Shown: piece by piece, positions 7,974 to 17,086 of the stretch
Position numbering within the stretch: the first letter of the stretch is position 1
Layout: each line of letters opens with the position of its first letter
NCBI RefSeq assembly: GCF_003148765.1
Contig: NZ_QGGV01000001.1
Coordinates: 490,001 to 554,000 of the forward strand
Direction: 5' to 3'
DNA length: 64,000 bases
Source: Silicimonas algicola
GTDB lineage: Bacteria > Pseudomonadota > Alphaproteobacteria > Rhodobacterales > Rhodobacteraceae
Notes under the pieces: generated by a model
Databases searched by the model: none
What the model was told of the DNA's origin: nothing
Seen by the model: only the letters and a program-made list of their open reading frames with translations
Made by a program: the position numbers and the translations under genes

Positions 7974-8630
7974 ATGTTCAGAGACAATCCTCTCTTCGAG
8001 TTCCGCGGCCCCTGGGGCGTGCCCGTGCAGATCGGCGTGACGATCCTGCTTCTGCCGCTGATCTTCATCGACTTCGGCGGTACGTCCCGCGACCTGGCGT
8101 TCGACGTGATGTTCACGGCGATCCTTCTGGGGTCGATCTTCCTGCACGAACTGGGACACGCCTGGGGCGCGCTGGTCCAGGGCGTCCCCGTCGAGAGGAT
8201 CGTGCTCTACGGCGGCGGCGGGTTCTGCCAGCAGACGCGGTCGGCCACCCGGTACGAAACCGAGCTGATCGTGGCGATGGGGCCGCTCGTGAACCTTGCC
8301 CTTTGGGCGCTGGCAGGGCTGACGTGGCCGCACATCGGCGACCCGGAGATCCGGTGGGTGTTCCAGACCGTCGCCTGGGTGAACGGGTTTCTCTTCGTGA
8401 TGAACATGATCCCGGTTCACCCTCTCGACGGGGGCAAGCTGTTTCAGCTTGCGCTGTTGCGCGTCCTGCCGTCCGAGGCCGCGATCCTCGTCAGCGGCTC
8501 GGTCGGCCTTTTCGTGGCGATCCTCTGGCTGCCGGCGATGGTGTCCTTCTACCTTGCGACGGGGGCCGCGCTGTTCTTCATCCCTTCGGTCCGCCTTCAC
8601 TGGGAGATGCTGAGACAGCGGCGGGCTTGA
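7974..8630 (+). CDS. site-2 protease family (M50) membrane protein
   Basis: Integral-membrane zinc metalloprotease homologue. The 218-residue protein has HELGH near residue 54, within a membrane helix (AILLGSIFLHELGHAWGAL), the glycine-rich strand VERIVLYGGGGF, and HPLDGGKLF near residue 148, which replaces the usual NPxDGG and supplies the Asp metal ligand. About five hydrophobic segments are visible. The ATG at 7974 has GAGG six bases before it. A compact S2P without a PDZ domain; it could cleave a membrane-bound regulator, but no anti-sigma gene is nearby. Downstream is a PLP enzyme on the same strand. Confidence 0.83.
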   Translation: MFRDNPLFEFRGPWGVPVQIGVTILLLPLIFIDFGGTSRDLAFDVMFTAILLGSIFLHELGHAWGALVQGVPVERIVLYGGGGFCQQTRSATRYETELIVAMGPLVNLALWALAGLTWPHIGDPEIRWVFQTVAWVNGFLFVMNMIPVHPLDGGKLFQLALLRVLPSEAAILVSGSVGLFVAILWLPAMVSFYLATGAALFFIPSVRLHWEMLRQRRA

Positions 8631-8662
8631 CCTCGGACGGGCGGGCGCGTTGTCTCGCGCCC

Positions 8663-9886
8663 ATGACCGACCTCGACATCGACTTCGTTCGCGCCCAGTT
8701 CCCCGCCTTCGACGAACCTTCGTTGCAGGAGCTTGCCTTCTTCGAGAACGCGGGTGGCTCCTATCCCTGCCGCTTCGTGACCGAGCGGCTTGCGCGCTTC
8801 TACCGCGAGCGCAAGGTGCAACCCTACGGGCCCTTCGACGCGAGCCGCGTGGGCGGCGAGGAAATGGACCAGGCCCGGATTCGACTTGCGGCGATGCTGG
8901 GCGTCGAGACGGACGAACTCAGCTTCGGTCCGTCGACCTCGCAGAACACCTACGTGCTCGCGCAGGCCTTCAGGCGCTGGCTGCCCGAAGGCGCCGCGAT
9001 CGTCGTCACCGACCAGGATCACGAGGCCAATTCGGGCGCGTGGCGGCGGCTGGCCGAAGACGGCTTCGAGGTGCGGGAATGGAAGATGGATCCGGCGACG
9101 GGTCATCTCGATCCGGCCAAGCTCGAACCTTTGTTGGACGGTGCGAGACTCCTGGCATTCCCGCATTGCTCGAATGTCGTGGGCGAGGTCAACGACGTCG
9201 CGGCCATCGTGCGACTTGCACACGCCGCCGGGGCTGTGGCCTGCGTCGATGGCGTAAGCTACGCGCCGCACGGGTTCCCGGACGTCGGCGCGCTTGGCGC
9301 GGACATCTACCTGTTCTCGGCCTACAAGACCTATGGTCCGCACCAGGGGCTGATGGTGGTCCGCCGCGCCCTGGGGGAGGCATTGCCGAACCAGGGGCAT
9401 TGGTTCAACGGCGACGCGCTTTACAAGCGGTTCACGCCGGCGGGACCGGACCATGCGCAGATCGCGGCCTGCGCCGGCATGGCGGACTATATCGACCGCC
9501 TCCACGCGTCGCTCGGCGGATCGCACGGAACACCCAGGGAGCGGGCGGCCAGGGTACATGACGCGATGCGGCGGCGCGAAACGGCGCTGCTCGAACCACT
9601 TCTCGATTTCCTTTCGGACCGCAACGACGTCCGGCTTCTTGGGCCGGGAGAGGCCGAAGCGCGGGCGCCGACGGTGGCGATCCATTGCGATCGGCCCGGC
9701 GCGGCGCTGGCCGCCGAACTGGCGCGGCATGACATCGGCGCGGGCGGGGGCGATTTCTATGCCGTTCGTCCGCTCAAGGCGCTCGGCATCGATCCCGGAC
9801 ACGGCGTCCTGAGGGTGAGCTTCACGCACTACACGACGAGCGAAGAGGTCGCCCGCCTGATCGCGGCGCTGGACCATGTCCTCTGA
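8663..9886 (+). CDS. aminotransferase class V-fold PLP enzyme, cysteine desulfurase-like
   Basis: The 407-residue protein belongs to the class V PLP family (cysteine desulfurase/selenocysteine lyase-like). Visible signatures: an N-terminal ENAGGSYPC, the phosphate-binding GPSTSQNTYVL, the cofactor-stacking His in DQDHEANSGAW, the Asp in CVDGVSYAPHG, and the Schiff-base Lys in SAYKTYGPHQG at about residue 222. The active-site Cys loop of true desulfurases is not evident, so a sulfur-transfer role is doubtful. It follows the S2P gene and precedes the photolyase on the same strand; no suf/isc genes are adjacent. Confidence 0.82.
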   Translation: MTDLDIDFVRAQFPAFDEPSLQELAFFENAGGSYPCRFVTERLARFYRERKVQPYGPFDASRVGGEEMDQARIRLAAMLGVETDELSFGPSTSQNTYVLAQAFRRWLPEGAAIVVTDQDHEANSGAWRRLAEDGFEVREWKMDPATGHLDPAKLEPLLDGARLLAFPHCSNVVGEVNDVAAIVRLAHAAGAVACVDGVSYAPHGFPDVGALGADIYLFSAYKTYGPHQGLMVVRRALGEALPNQGHWFNGDALYKRFTPAGPDHAQIAACAGMADYIDRLHASLGGSHGTPRERAARVHDAMRRRETALLEPLLDFLSDRNDVRLLGPGEAEARAPTVAIHCDRPGAALAAELARHDIGAGGGDFYAVRPLKALGIDPGHGVLRVSFTHYTTSEEVARLIAALDHVL

Positions 9887-9943
9887 GGATTGACCGGGGG
9901 GCGTCCGCGTCTAGGTCCAGCGGGAAAAGGGGACTTAGGGGAC

Positions 9944-11353
9944 ATGGCGGCACCGGCGATCTGGTGGGTCCGGAAGGATCTTCGGCTGGGCGACAACGCG
10001 GCACTGACCGACGCCGCGAGACTGGGCCCGGTCCTGCCGGTCTTCATCCTGGACGAGGTTTTTCAAGAGTACGGCGCCTGCCCTCTGTGGCGGTTCGGCC
10101 TCGGCGTCGCGCATCTGGCGCGGACGCTCGAAGCGGCGGGATCGCGGCTGATCCTGCGGCGTGGGCCGGCGGCGGACGTCCTGTCCGGGCTCTGCCGCGA
10201 GACCGGAGCGGCGGCGGTTCGGTGGAGCAGGGCCTATGACCCGGATCAGGTCGCGCGCGACAGGGGCGTGAAAGCGGCGCTGGACGAGCAGGGGATCGAC
10301 GCCGCGAGCCTCCCCGGCCACGTTCTCTTCGAGCCATGGACCGTCGAGACCGGCGGGGGCGGCTACTACAAGGTCTACTCGCCGTTCTGGCGGTCGGTCC
10401 GCGACCGCGACGTGGGCCGGCAGCTTCCCCGCCCGGATTTCGCCGTGCCCGTCCGCTGGCCGGAGAGCGAGACGCTGGAGGACTGGAACCTCGCGGGACC
10501 GATGCGTCGTGGTGCGGACGTCGTCGAGCCGCACCTGACCGTCGGCGAGGATCGCGCGGCGTCCCGTCTCGACGCTTTCGTCGTGCATCGGCTGGACGGC
10601 TACAAAGAGAGCCGCGACGTCGTGGCCGAGGATGGGACATCGGGCCTGTCCGAGAACCTCGCCTGGGGCGAGATTTCGCCACGCGCCTGCTGGCACGCGG
10701 GGATGCAAGCGGTCGATGACGGCAGGGCGGGCGCCGAGACCTTCCTGAAGGAGCTGGCCTGGCGCGAGTTCGGCTATCACCTCGTATGGCACACACCCCG
10801 CCTCGTAAGCGCCAACTGGCGCGAGGGGTGGGACAGCTTTCCCTGGAACGAGGACGAGCGGCGCGCCGAGGTGACGGCCTGGACGCAGGGGCGCACGGGT
10901 GTGGCCTTCGTGGATGCCGCGATGCGCGAGATGTTCGTGACGGGGCGGATGCACAACCGGGCGCGGATGATCGTAGCCAGCTATCTGACCAAGCATCTGA
11001 TGGCACACTGGCGGATCGGGCAGCGCTGGTTCGAGCACTGCCTTTGCGACTGGGATCCGGCGTCCAATGCGCTCGGCTGGCAATGGACGGCCGGATCGGG
11101 ACCTGACGCGGCGCCCTACTTCCGCATCTTCAATCCCCAGACGCAGGCCGACCGCTTCGATCCCAAGGGCGTCTATCGAGACCGCTGGATCGCCGAAGGG
11201 CGCGACGCGCCGACCGAAACGGCGCTGTCCTATTTCGACTCGATCCCGAAGCGGTGGGGCATGTCGCCCGGCGATGCCTACCCTGAGCCCGTCGTCGCAC
11301 TGGACGAGGGCAGGGCTCGGGCGCTTGCGGCCTACGAGAAACGCAACTTCTGA
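9944..11353 (+). CDS. phrB: deoxyribodipyrimidine photolyase (cryptochrome/photolyase family)
   Basis: Light-dependent repair of cyclobutane pyrimidine dimers using FAD. The 469-residue protein has the N-terminal antenna-binding alpha/beta domain (IWWVRKDLRLGDNAAL) and the C-terminal FAD domain with LKELAWREFGYHLVW, TGVAFVDAAMREM, GRMHNRARMIVASYLTKHL, CDWDPASNALGWQW and FNPQTQADRFDPKG. The Glu, Trp and Asn positions of class I CPD photolyases appear present. The start at MAAPAIWW has AGGGGAC just upstream. It follows the PLP enzyme after 57 bases. A cryptochrome-like role cannot be excluded from sequence. Confidence 0.93.
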   Translation: MAAPAIWWVRKDLRLGDNAALTDAARLGPVLPVFILDEVFQEYGACPLWRFGLGVAHLARTLEAAGSRLILRRGPAADVLSGLCRETGAAAVRWSRAYDPDQVARDRGVKAALDEQGIDAASLPGHVLFEPWTVETGGGGYYKVYSPFWRSVRDRDVGRQLPRPDFAVPVRWPESETLEDWNLAGPMRRGADVVEPHLTVGEDRAASRLDAFVVHRLDGYKESRDVVAEDGTSGLSENLAWGEISPRACWHAGMQAVDDGRAGAETFLKELAWREFGYHLVWHTPRLVSANWREGWDSFPWNEDERRAEVTAWTQGRTGVAFVDAAMREMFVTGRMHNRARMIVASYLTKHLMAHWRIGQRWFEHCLCDWDPASNALGWQWTAGSGPDAAPYFRIFNPQTQADRFDPKGVYRDRWIAEGRDAPTETALSYFDSIPKRWGMSPGDAYPEPVVALDEGRARALAAYEKRNF

Positions 11354-11719
11354 CGGTTTGCTCCGTCCTGCCTGGATCAGACAGGACCGGGTCGTAAGGC
11401 GCGCGGCCCGCAAGGTGTGCGGTCGACTGCCGACGCTTCCCGTCCACGTGAGATGGTCCGGCATGGGAAACGACTCGGATTCGGATTTATCGGACCCGGA
11501 TTCGGGTGATTTTCTCGGCTGAAACCGCCTCGGATCGCATCCGCTCTAGCTCTCATGGGAAAAAATGGTACTCCCTGGCACATCTATATTTAGTTTATAG
11601 GAAGCTAAAAATCCAGATATGGATACAATATGTGGAGGCGCGCGACATAAGCAACGAGACGTAGCTCCATGAGTTCCCAAATTTTTTGTTGCGTACCACG
11701 AATTCCCATGGCACTTAAT
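11354..11719. other. non-coding, AT-rich stretch before the mraZ leader
   Basis: No convincing gene on either strand. GC falls to about 41% over 11581-11700 by my count, while the flanks are far higher. A near-repeat (GACTCGGATTCGG / GACCCGGATTCGG) lies at 11470-11508. Weak promoter-like hexamers (TTGCGT at 11689, CTTAAT at 11714) could serve the downstream RNA, but the match is poor. Confidence 0.5.
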
Positions 11720-11734
11720 GTTCACCGGATGACG

Positions 11735-11944
11735 CGGGACAGCGAATGGGGCAGCAAACGACCCCAGGCAGAACCAAAAAAGAGCAGGTTTCATACAGGC
11801 TCCCGCTTCATCCAACACAGAGATCCGGCGCGCGAGCGAGCAGACATCCCCCCAGGTGGCGCGCGCAGCTGGAGAAACCCGGAAACGGGACGAGGGCGGC
11901 GGATTGGACAGTGGCAGCAGTCCGATCCGCCGTTCCGCATTTTT
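11735..11944 (+). ncRNA. candidate UpsM-like small RNA from the mraZ 5' region
   Basis: In Rhodobacter sphaeroides the abundant sRNA UpsM (about 206 nt) is made from the mraZ 5' UTR and ends at an intrinsic terminator just before mraZ. Here a long, conspicuously non-coding leader ends in a 13-base-pair hairpin plus T-run 29 bases before the mraZ start, the same layout. The 3' end is well defined; the 5' end given is an estimate from the known length. Sequence similarity to UpsM itself was not tested. Confidence 0.45.
11897..11944 (+). terminator. intrinsic terminator/attenuator just upstream of mraZ
   Basis: Bases 11897-11909 (CGGCGGATTGGAC) pair with 11920-11932 (GTCCGATCCGCCG) with one T-G wobble and a ten-base loop. 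TTCCGC and then TTTTT follow at 11940-11944. Placed before the first gene of the division cluster, it should terminate a short RNA and let only part of the transcription into mraZ. Confidence 0.7.
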
Positions 11945-11972
11945 AGGGGGCTGAAAAAGGGGCCGCGGGACA

Positions 11973-12473
11973 GTGGTTCGAAGGTTCAGAGGCGAAAGCG
12001 TCCAGAAGGTGGACGCGAAGGGCAGGGTGTCGATCCCGGCTTCATTCCGCCGTGTCCTCGAAGACTGCGACCCGAACTGGTCCGACGGCAAGGCTCCCGA
12101 ACTCGTCATCGTCTACGGCGACGAGAGCCGCGATTACCTGGAATGCTTCACCATCGACTCGGCCAACGATGTGGACGAACAGATCGGGCGCCTTCCGCGT
12201 GGCGCCCCCGCGAGGAAGAAGCTGGAAAAGCTGTTCAACGGACAATCCCTGCCGGCGTCGGTAGACGAAACGGGCCGCATCGTGCTTCCCGCGAAACTGC
12301 GCCAGAAGATCGGCATCGACGGCGAGGCCTATTTCATCGCCATGGGCGACACCTTCCAGATCTGGAAGCCCGAGACCTTCGAGGCGCAGGACGCCGAGGT
12401 CGAAGAGGCTTTGGAACCGCTGCCGCCGGGCGCGGACGTCTGGATGCTTCTCGACAGGGCGGGGCCAAACTGA
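11973..12473 (+). CDS. mraZ: transcriptional regulator MraZ
   Basis: DNA-binding regulator that heads the division and cell-wall (dcw) cluster and represses its own operon in E. coli. The 166-residue protein has two AbrB/SpoVT-type repeats: [20 protein letters not shown] near the start and [19 protein letters not shown] in the middle. The start is GTG at 11973, the only plausible start before the conserved FRGES. It begins 28 bases after the upstream terminator T-run, and its stop is two bases before the rsmH start. Confidence 0.94.
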   Translation: MVRRFRGESVQKVDAKGRVSIPASFRRVLEDCDPNWSDGKAPELVIVYGDESRDYLECFTIDSANDVDEQIGRLPRGAPARKKLEKLFNGQSLPASVDETGRIVLPAKLRQKIGIDGEAYFIAMGDTFQIWKPETFEAQDAEVEEALEPLPPGADVWMLLDRAGPN

Positions 12474-12475
12474 TC

Positions 12476-13468
12476 ATGGCCGCCGCTGCCCGCGCCCCCG
12501 CCGACCCCCCGCATATTCCAGTCATGCTCGACGCCATCCTCGAGGCCTGCGCGCCGATCCGGGGCGTCTGGCTCGACGGGACCTTCGGGGCGGGCGGATA
12601 CGCGCGCGGACTTCTCGCTGCGGGAGCGGACCGGGTGATCGGCGTCGACCGCGATCCGCTGGCGTTTCGACTGGCGGACGACTGGGCTGCAGAGTACGGC
12701 GACCGGCTCCGCCTCGTCGAAGGCACCTTCTCCGACCTCGACGACCATGCAGGCGAGCCTCTGGATGGCGTCGTCCTCGACCTCGGGGTGTCGTCGATGC
12801 AGATCGATACGCCCGAGCGTGGGTTTTCGTTCATGTCCGACGGTCCTCTCGACATGCGGATGAGCCAGGAGGGGCCAAGTGCCGCCGACATCGTAGCTTC
12901 CGCGCGCGAAGAAGACCTGGCGGACATTCTCTATCACTATGGCGAAGAGCGGGCGTCTCGTGCCATCGCGCGGGCCATCGTGAAAGCGCGGCAGGACGCG
13001 CCGATTGCCACGACCGGTGCCCTCGTGCGGGTCGTGGAAGCCGTCCTGCCGCGACCAAAACCTGGGCAGAGCCACCCGGCCACGCGCACGTTTCAGGCGC
13101 TGAGGATCGCGGTGAACGACGAATTCGGCCAGCTCGTGGATGGCCTCGAAGCGGCCGAGCGCGCCCTTGTCGCAGGCGGTTGGCTTGCGGTCGTCAGCTT
13201 CCATTCGCTGGAGGACAGGGTCATGAAGCGCTTCTTCCAGGAGCGCGCCGGCACGGCAGGCGGTGTCAGCCGGCATTTGCCTGAGACCGAGGTCGAAGCC
13301 CCCCGCTTCGAGGCCCGCAACAAGGCCATCGCGCCGACGTCGGCCGAGACCGCGCGCAATCCCCGCGCCCGCTCCGCGAAGCTGCGCGTCGGCCGGCGCA
13401 CCGACGCCCCGGCAGGGCGTGTCGACCGCCGCAAGCTCGGGCTGCCCAAACTGGTGAGGGCCGCATGA
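12476..13468 (+). CDS. rsmH: 16S rRNA (cytosine(1402)-N(4))-methyltransferase
   Basis: SAM-dependent methylation of C1402 in the ribosomal P site. The 330-residue protein shows [12 protein letters not shown], the SAM-binding [45 protein letters not shown] and [16 protein letters not shown], all diagnostic. It lies between mraZ and ftsL as in most bacteria; its TGA overlaps the ftsL ATG in an ATGA. Confidence 0.97.
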   Translation: MAAAARAPADPPHIPVMLDAILEACAPIRGVWLDGTFGAGGYARGLLAAGADRVIGVDRDPLAFRLADDWAAEYGDRLRLVEGTFSDLDDHAGEPLDGVVLDLGVSSMQIDTPERGFSFMSDGPLDMRMSQEGPSAADIVASAREEDLADILYHYGEERASRAIARAIVKARQDAPIATTGALVRVVEAVLPRPKPGQSHPATRTFQALRIAVNDEFGQLVDGLEAAERALVAGGWLAVVSFHSLEDRVMKRFFQERAGTAGGVSRHLPETEVEAPRFEARNKAIAPTSAETARNPRARSAKLRVGRRTDAPAGRVDRRKLGLPKLVRAA

Positions 13469-13788
13469 GATCGCTCATCTCGATCCTGACCGCGTGTTTC
13501 GTCATGGCCCTGGCCGTCTGGGCCTATCGCCAGAACTACGAGACCCAGGCGCGCCTGCGAGAGGTGCGTGACCTGCGCACCGAGATCGCCGACCTGCGTG
13601 AGCGTGCCAGTGTCCTGCGCGCCGAGTGGGCCTATCTGAACCGTCCCGACCGGCTCGCCGACCTGGCCGACATGAACTTCGACCGTCTCGGCCTGCTGCC
13701 GCTGCGCCCGGAGCATTTCGGCAGGATCGACGAGATCGCCTATCCCGTCACCAACGTGCAGGACGTGATGCAGAGGGACGACCAATGA
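13465..13788 (+). CDS. ftsL: cell division protein FtsL
   Basis: Small bitopic divisome protein that joins FtsB and FtsQ and activates septal synthesis. The 107-residue protein has a short cytoplasmic N-terminus, one membrane segment ([15 protein letters not shown], residues 6-20), a coiled coil (about 25-55, [18 protein letters not shown]) and the [13 protein letters not shown] segment common in alphaproteobacterial FtsL. It overlaps rsmH and ftsI by four bases on both sides, implying coupled translation. Confidence 0.9.
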   Translation: MRSLISILTACFVMALAVWAYRQNYETQARLREVRDLRTEIADLRERASVLRAEWAYLNRPDRLADLADMNFDRLGLLPLRPEHFGRIDEIAYPVTNVQDVMQRDDQ

Positions 13789-15566
13789 CCCGGACGCCGC
13801 TGCGCCCCCTCGCGCGCATCCTTGCCGCCCGCCGCGCCGGCGAAAACCCGGACGCCATCGAACGCGCCAACCTTGCGGCGCGTCACGAAGCCGACCGCGA
13901 CGAACAACGTCAGCGGGCCGAAGGGCGACTTCTGGTTTTGGGCATCGTCTTCCTCTGCGCCTTCTTCATGGTCGGCATGAAGATGTCGGTCCTTGCCGCG
14001 TCCGACCCCGCCGAGCCCCGGGCGCTGGCGAGCGGCGCGCAGATCGTGGCGGCGCGCGCAGACATCACCGACCGCAACGGGCGGATCCTGGCCACCAACC
14101 TGACCACGCATTCGCTTTATGCGCAGCCGCCGCAGATGATCGACCCCGAGCGGTCGGCGCACGAGCTGGCCGCGATCTTTCCCGACCTCGATGCCGACAA
14201 GCTGGTCAAGCTGTTCACGGGCAAGCGCAAATTCATCTGGATCAAGCGGCGCATCAGCCCCGAGCAGCAGCAGGCCGTCTTCGATATCGGCGATCCCGGG
14301 CTTCTGTTCGGTCCGCGTGAGATGCGGCTCTACCCGAATGGTCATCTCGCGGCCCACATCCTGGGAGGGGCGGGATTCGGCCGCGAAGGCGTCACCTCGG
14401 CCGAGCTGATCGGCGTGGCGGGAATCGAACGCGCGATGGACGAGACGCTGAGCGACCCGGGACGGGGCGACGTGCCTCTGCGCCTCTCGCTCGACCTGAC
14501 AGTGCAGGCGGCAGTCGAGCGCGTTCTGGCGGGCGGGATGCGGCTGATGAACGCCAAGGGCGCGGCGGCGATCCTCATGGACGCACAGAACGGCGAGATC
14601 CTCGCGATGGCGAGCCTGCCCGACTTCGACCCGAACGACCGTCCGCGCCCTCTCGTCAAGGGCGACCCGGCGGAAAGCCCGCTGTTCAATCGTGCGGTGC
14701 AGGGCGTCTACGAACTCGGCTCCACCTTCAAGGTCTTCGCCGCCGCGCAAGCCATCGAGGAACGGCTCGTCAGCCGCAGCACCTGGATCGACACCAAGGG
14801 CCCGCTGACATGGGGCCGCCACCGTATCCACGATCTCTACGACCACGGTCCTGCGCTTACGGTCGAGGACGTGATCGTTGAATCGTCCAACATCGGTACG
14901 GCGCGGATCGCCATGATGATCGGTCCGGAGAGGCAGCAGGATTTCCTCGGGCGTCTCGGCCTGTTCTCGCCGACGCAGGTGGAGTTGATCGAGGCTCCGG
15001 GCGCCAAACCGCTGCTTCCGAAGACCTGGTCCGAAATCCACGCGATGACGATTTCTTACGGGCACGGCATGTCCGCCTCGCCGCTGCACCTGGCGACCGC
15101 CTATGCGTCGCTTCTGAACGGCGGACACGAGGTGAAACCCACACTCTTGATACAGGAGGCCCCGGTCCGGGGCAGGCAGGTCGTCAGCGAGAACACCTCG
15201 CAGCAGATGCGTGAATTCCTCCGTCAGGTGGTCCAGCGCGGCACGGCGACCCTGGCCGAGGTTCCGGGCTACCGCGTCGCGGGCAAGACCGGGACGGCCG
15301 ACAAGCCGAAGCCGCAGGGCGGATACTACGAGGACAAGGTGATCGCCACCTTCGCCGGGGTCTTCCCGGCCGACGACCCGCGCTACGTGCTCGTCGTCAC
15401 GCTCGACGAGCCTGTCGAGACCAGTGGATCGGAGCCACGCCGGACGGCCGGATGGACCGCGGTTCCCGTGGCGGCCGAAGTGATCCGGCGGGCGGCTCCT
15501 CTCCTGGGGTTGGCGCCTGGCGTTGAACCTTCGGCGGTCGAGGGTGTAACACTGGCGCGGAACTGA
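13785..15566 (+). CDS. ftsI: penicillin-binding protein 3, septal transpeptidase
   Basis: Bitopic D,D-transpeptidase that crosslinks septal peptidoglycan. The 593-residue protein has one membrane span near residues 45-65 ([19 protein letters not shown]), a pedestal domain ([16 protein letters not shown]), and the transpeptidase motifs STFK ([11 protein letters not shown]), SSN (VESSNIGT) and KTGT ([10 protein letters not shown]). All catalytic residues are intact. The start overlaps ftsL by ATGA. Seventeen bases separate it from murE. Confidence 0.97.
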   Translation: MTRTPLRPLARILAARRAGENPDAIERANLAARHEADRDEQRQRAEGRLLVLGIVFLCAFFMVGMKMSVLAASDPAEPRALASGAQIVAARADITDRNGRILATNLTTHSLYAQPPQMIDPERSAHELAAIFPDLDADKLVKLFTGKRKFIWIKRRISPEQQQAVFDIGDPGLLFGPREMRLYPNGHLAAHILGGAGFGREGVTSAELIGVAGIERAMDETLSDPGRGDVPLRLSLDLTVQAAVERVLAGGMRLMNAKGAAAILMDAQNGEILAMASLPDFDPNDRPRPLVKGDPAESPLFNRAVQGVYELGSTFKVFAAAQAIEERLVSRSTWIDTKGPLTWGRHRIHDLYDHGPALTVEDVIVESSNIGTARIAMMIGPERQQDFLGRLGLFSPTQVELIEAPGAKPLLPKTWSEIHAMTISYGHGMSASPLHLATAYASLLNGGHEVKPTLLIQEAPVRGRQVVSENTSQQMREFLRQVVQRGTATLAEVPGYRVAGKTGTADKPKPQGGYYEDKVIATFAGVFPADDPRYVLVVTLDEPVETSGSEPRRTAGWTAVPVAAEVIRRAAPLLGLAPGVEPSAVEGVTLARN

Positions 15567-15583
15567 AGCGGGGCACGAACCGG

Positions 15584-17086
15584 ATGCAGACCCGGCCAAA
15601 GACCAAGACACTGGCCGAGCTCGGGCTGACGGCGAAGAACGTGGCCGGCGCCCGTGTGACAGGCTTGTCCGTCGACAGCCGCGACGTGTCGGAAGGTCAT
15701 CTCTTCGCCGCGCTGCCCGGCGCGAAGGTGCATGGCGGGGAATTCATCCAGTACGCCGTGCGGCAGCGCGCGGGCGCGGTCCTCACCGACCGCAAGGGCG
15801 CCGAGATTGCCCAGGCCGTGCTGACAGAGAGCGGCGTGCCGCTCATCGTGGTCGAAGAACCGCGAGAGGCGCTCGCCTTCGCTGCAGCACTCTGGTTCGA
15901 GGACCAGCCCGACGTTCAGGTCGCCGTCACGGGCACCAACGGCAAGACCAGCGTGGCGAGCTTCACCCGGCAGCTCTGGACCGAGATGGGGGCCGAGGCG
16001 GCCAGCGTGGGCACGACAGGGATCGAGGGCGCCTTTACCATGCCCCTCCGCCACACGACGCCCGAACCGATCACGCTGCACCGCGCATTGGCCCAGATGG
16101 CGGAGGCGGGCGTCACGCACATGGCGATGGAGGCGTCGTCCCACGGGCTGGCGCAGCGGCGACTGGACGGGGTGCGTCTGTCGGCGGGGGCCTTCACCAA
16201 TCTCAGCCAGGATCACCTCGACTACCATGCCGACTTCGAGGACTACTTCGCCGCCAAGGCGGGGCTCTTCGACCGCGTGCTGCCCGAGGATGCGGCAGCC
16301 GTCATCAACATCGACGACGCCTGGGGTCCGCGCATGGCCGAGGTGGCCGACATGCGCGGCCTTGACGTGCTGACCGTGGGACGCGACCGCCGCGCGGCGC
16401 TCCAGATCCTCGGCCAGAGGTTCGACGCGACGGGGCAGGAGCTGCGCTTCGAGTGGGGGGGCCGCATCCGGCAGGTGCGCATGGGTCTCATCGGCGGATT
16501 CCAGGCCGAGAACGCGCTGATCGCCGCAGGGCTGTGCATCGCGACGGGCGCCGAGCCGGAAGAGACCTTCGACACGATGCACACGCTTCAGACCGTGCGC
16601 GGCCGGATGCAGTTCGCCGCGCGGCGCGAGAACGGCGCGACGGTCTTCATCGACTACGCGCATACGCCCGACGCCCTGGCGACGGCGCTGAGGGCTGTCA
16701 GGCCGCACGTCCTCGGTCGCCTCGTGGTCGTTTTCGGCGCGGGCGGCGACCGCGACAAGGGCAAGCGCCCTCTCATGGGACGCGCCGCCGCCGATCATGC
16801 CGACGTCGTCTTCGTCACCGACGACAACCCCCGCTCGGAGGACCCCTCGCTGATCCGGGCCGAGGTCCTGGCCGGCACCCGGCTGGGAGCCGCAGAGGTG
16901 ATCGAGGTCGGCGACCGCGCCGAGGCGATCCTGCGCGCCGTGGACGCCTTGTCCCCAGGCGACACGCTTCTTGTCGCGGGCAAGGGCCACGAGACGGGCC
17001 AGATCGTCGGCGACGCCATCCTTCCCTTCGACGATGCCGAACAAGCCAGCGTCGCCGTCGCGGCGCTGGACGGGAAGGGGCTGTGA
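15584..17086 (+). CDS. murE: UDP-MurNAc-tripeptide synthetase, meso-DAP adding
   Basis: Adds meso-diaminopimelate to UDP-MurNAc-L-Ala-D-Glu in the cytoplasm. The 500-residue Mur ligase has the ATP loop VTGTNGKTSVASF, the TTPE substrate motif, the carbamylated-Lys region, and DNPR in VTDDNPRSEDPS, which marks DAP rather than Lys specificity. The start is ATG at 15584. Its stop overlaps the murF GTG start (GTGA). Confidence 0.97.
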   Translation: MQTRPKTKTLAELGLTAKNVAGARVTGLSVDSRDVSEGHLFAALPGAKVHGGEFIQYAVRQRAGAVLTDRKGAEIAQAVLTESGVPLIVVEEPREALAFAAALWFEDQPDVQVAVTGTNGKTSVASFTRQLWTEMGAEAASVGTTGIEGAFTMPLRHTTPEPITLHRALAQMAEAGVTHMAMEASSHGLAQRRLDGVRLSAGAFTNLSQDHLDYHADFEDYFAAKAGLFDRVLPEDAAAVINIDDAWGPRMAEVADMRGLDVLTVGRDRRAALQILGQRFDATGQELRFEWGGRIRQVRMGLIGGFQAENALIAAGLCIATGAEPEETFDTMHTLQTVRGRMQFAARRENGATVFIDYAHTPDALATALRAVRPHVLGRLVVVFGAGGDRDKGKRPLMGRAAADHADVVFVTDDNPRSEDPSLIRAEVLAGTRLGAAEVIEVGDRAEAILRAVDALSPGDTLLVAGKGHETGQIVGDAILPFDDAEQASVAVAALDGKGL

